In this document: positions 62,901 through 64,000 of the stretch, piece after piece
How the letters are laid out: each line of letters starts with the position of its first letter
Position numbering within the stretch: the first letter of the stretch is position 1
Source of the DNA: Aaosphaeria pasadenensis
Lineage: Eukaryota > Ascomycota > Dothideomycetes > Pleosporales
Direction of reading: 5' to 3'
Assembly: GCA_022813625.1 (NCBI GenBank)
Contig: JAKLMB010000012.1
Span: 434,001 to 498,000, forward strand
Length of the DNA stretch: 64,000 bases
Program-made: the position numbers and the translations under genes
The notes under the pieces: generated by a model
What the model saw: the letters and a program-made list of their open reading frames with translations, nothing else
Databases searched by the model: none
What the model was told of the DNA's origin: nothing

Positions 62901-64000
62901 AACGGCCGCTCCTTGCGTTCAGGTTTCGCTGGAGAGGCGGTAGGTAGCGTGGCCGCGGTAGCTGCAGGAGCTGGAGGAGGCTGTGGGTTCTTCGGCTTCC
63001 GTCCAGCCTTGCCCTTTTCTCCTCTACCACGACGGCTGACCTTTTCTTGCCCTCCCTCACTATCAGCTTGACGGCGTGAACGTCCATTGCCTGAGCCGGA
63101 TGCTGGGTCATAATCGGCCTCCATACCGAAAGTCGGTGCAGCCGAACGGCGGGGACGTCCACTATCTGTAAGTTGTAGTGGCGCTGATCCGTCTTCTCCA
63201 GTTGCGTCTGAGCGCTCAGCATTAGCATTGGCAGCTCGACCACGTGCAGCGGCTCCACCACGTTTTCGTGGACCGCCTCGCCCCCTCCTGATTTTGCCTT
63301 TATATTCTCTACCCCACTTCGTTGCGTAATAATGATTAATCGTATCTTTGTAGGTTCGACTTGTACCAGCTTCTTTGTGCAGAATCTCAGCAAGCCGGCC
63401 CCATTTCTTAGCATATTGGTCTCGGTAGTGCTGGACCATGATCTTGTGTTCCTCTTCGGTGAAGTCGTCCTCTGGGGGCTCATAATGGTAAACGAAGACA
63501 CCCTGGCCAGGCTCTCGTTGGAAATTAGTATCGATGAAGCGACGTCGTTGAGCTTCGTATGCAGTGAGTACGGTCGGGATGGGGGCCTCGCGCTCTGGGT
63601 CAGCTAAAGATTTTCCTACTTCCTTGTCCTTCTTCCCCATCCTCTCCTCTTCTGCCGTTTTCAAGGATTCTTTAATAGCCTGTTCGAAATCGAACTCAGA
63701 TGCAAACCTGCTTGAAGCGCCTCGCCGTGAGGTTGTTGGTGGTGGTGCATCCAATAGTGCAACCGTTGGGGCGATCTGAACATCAGGCGTGCCGAGTTTG
63801 TGCCCTGGTTCGGCGGAAAGTTGCCTTTCCGGATCTTCAATTTCCCTCTCGTCGTCTAGCTCTTGGATATAATGCCTCCAGTCCCTGTAGGCAATGGCAT
63901 ACTGTCGCAAGACACCTTCGGGTGTGAGCTCAGGAACTATCTCTTTCTGCAAGTTGTTTCGCATTGCTGCCAAAACAGGCTCGGGAACGCTCGGACGTTC
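59957..64000 (-). CDS. SNT1: SANT-domain corepressor-like protein, SNT1/NCoR type (5' end outside window)
   Basis: Partial: the frame is open to the right edge, so the N-terminal part is missing; 1347 residues are visible with no intron. Two SANT domains are seen. The first follows VYHYEPPEDDFTEEEHKIMV and ends in INHYYATKWGREYKGKI; the second is SYWSVTEQNDFQRYVAHFGT continuing to ASHMGTKTQTMVKNQYLRLV. This pair is the hallmark of Snt1/NCoR proteins, scaffolds of the Set3 histone deacetylase complex in yeast. A basic RGRGGPRKRGG linker lies after SANT1. The last 850 residues are Pro/Gln/Ser-rich, with an Arg/Glu/Asp/Met-rich charged stretch (RDNELFNREREMRDREMRD) near the end. Symbol by architecture, not by full-length comparison. 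Confidence 0.75.
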   Translation of the reverse strand, partial: ERPSVPEPVLAAMRNNLQKEIVPELTPEGVLRQYAIAYRDWRHYIQELDDEREIEDPERQLSAEPGHKLGTPDVQIAPTVALLDAPPPTTSRRGASSRFASEFDFEQAIKESLKTAEEERMGKKDKEVGKSLADPEREAPIPTVLTAYEAQRRRFIDTNFQREPGQGVFVYHYEPPEDDFTEEEHKIMVQHYRDQYAKKWGRLAEILHKEAGTSRTYKDTINHYYATKWGREYKGKIRRGRGGPRKRGGAAARGRAANANAERSDATGEDGSAPLQLTDSGRPRRSAAPTFGMEADYDPASGSGNGRSRRQADSEGGQEKVSRRGRGEKGKAGRKPKNPQPPPAPAATAATLPTASPAKPERKERPLGLKMEEELNKRPLDDMGIPPPNLVIDQVSIPIEAPVQQPISGTPGPIDRARSTTVSRPGPSSYWSVTEQNDFQRYVAHFGTDWSAIASHMGTKTQTMVKNQYLRLVESGNNPELAPAAAAADNKRERGEDLGPPPTPTPAVKRRYESVIPTPRVLAPIPDPTSVVEAPKSPPAPKMSPPHTQTLVSRAFPAIAQAPAQPKPATQPAAIASMPESTLNAMPSRVQQHSPPSQAPRAQAAKHQHSLSQHKPLSHGPQAGYFADDPPSRVDNRAAPQASTLIQPRTAQQPIQPQARPVEQPKAPKLRGPMHQEREMQPRLEPVQDRDNQARFQPDHTQRLPQEPPYSRFPPNAPSIRSGHAGSPEARPLHVQPPVHPTSAQSRTQPPPEIPTQPATSAASAVPHAIVSRSSARTPPVKEEIRHYPMPTQPPQVPPPLLPQAQPQLYPHPTQAQQIQPTQPRPLPPNPTLAPAQAPAPPVAAKPAPPRKSNLFSVLNDPEPEEPRPRRPVDGPSHTPTPQQQNPIAPPPPPPASVTQAQPLRRELYNEPNPMQYPRQPYASQPPAPSQTPGPGRQIVDLTSEQAANRSLPRGEWSQRPAMFSGQGQPQPPANVNSPHMQPAYLTSHRSIFSSHNGPRHNPSPPPPVSGYSHSPHMHSRTPSLSGPPPPPSRHGLNSTPVQHAQSTQNASQILQPNPYAQVDPRGSGPPASVPAGMRPSPLHTSEGAPPRDVQNLNEQHHGHNVNLPYSNPQTPNEHHVPAHLRGPNMDLYRQRDARDSRDPREMHQDFGSSNHERDVGKELAQRVGVILREQRDTLHSRTGLPQTAQDTRYQPTPPQERGYPTQRSHTPLSRAGDHVRHGSLQHPPHNMHPDNNPPAFGQRPPEDQQHRYHDPYAPQDRERMMREEQAHQARMRDNELFNREREMRDREMRDARYREDIMRRDGHSRMPPGPPPPGPDQRQGPPPSGPMDWTNAVPRHQEPWRR

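Overview
This window is nuclear DNA of a filamentous ascomycete (Pezizomycotina; the class is uncertain, Dothideomycetes-like is my best guess). The evidence is short introns (about 44-170 bp) with GTANGT-type donors and CTAAC/CTGAC-type branch sites, gene spacing of roughly 0.2-2 kb, and families typical of or restricted to these fungi (Zn2Cys6 regulators, RTA1, DUF3176, DUF7580, a DHA1-type MFS). I find no bacterial-style operons, no rRNA or tRNA gene, no CRISPR array and no intact transposon. I model 24 protein genes with about 40 coding introns. Exon joins were chosen by reading phase and family consensus, and all are phase-checked.

Left part (about 1.5-10 kb), housekeeping: a SUR1/CSH1-type sphingolipid mannosyltransferase, KAE1 (tRNA t6A synthesis), an RKM4-like SET-domain ribosomal-protein methyltransferase, and EPL1 (NuA4 acetyltransferase scaffold).

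Middle part (about 11.5-32.2 kb), accessory in character: a DUF7580 protein divergent from a C2H2 plus PHD finger protein, a Zn2Cys6 regulator, a stand-alone patatin-like phospholipase with an unfamiliar N-terminal region, a DHA1 MFS exporter, a DUF3176 membrane protein and an RTA1 membrane protein. They are separated by 1.4-2.2 kb gene-poor stretches.

Right part (about 32.8-64 kb), mostly housekeeping: a MINDY deubiquitinase with a C-terminal CaaX box, TRM6 (tRNA m1A58), ARPC3 (Arp2/3), RFC3 (clamp loader), a coclaurine-N-methyltransferase-like enzyme, a fungal hypothetical, a 58-residue complex I subunit (NDUFB2-like) that is easily missed, BUR1/CDK9, HOM3 (aspartate kinase), two tandem disordered hypotheticals, a small Myb/HTH-like acidic protein, a decayed kinase fragment, and the 3' part of an SNT1/NCoR-like SANT protein that runs off the right edge.

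The most notable points are a partly duplicated exon/intron segment with a one-base frame difference in the 50.6-54.0 kb gene, a 6-nt start-codon microexon in ARPC3, a GC-AG intron in RKM4, a stop-free 45-nt intron in EPL1, the hidden NDUFB2-like gene with an overlapping upstream ORF, and the accessory block. I did not find a clearly new multi-gene system; the DUF7580 / C2H2-PHD pair and the patatin protein are the best candidates for undescribed biology.
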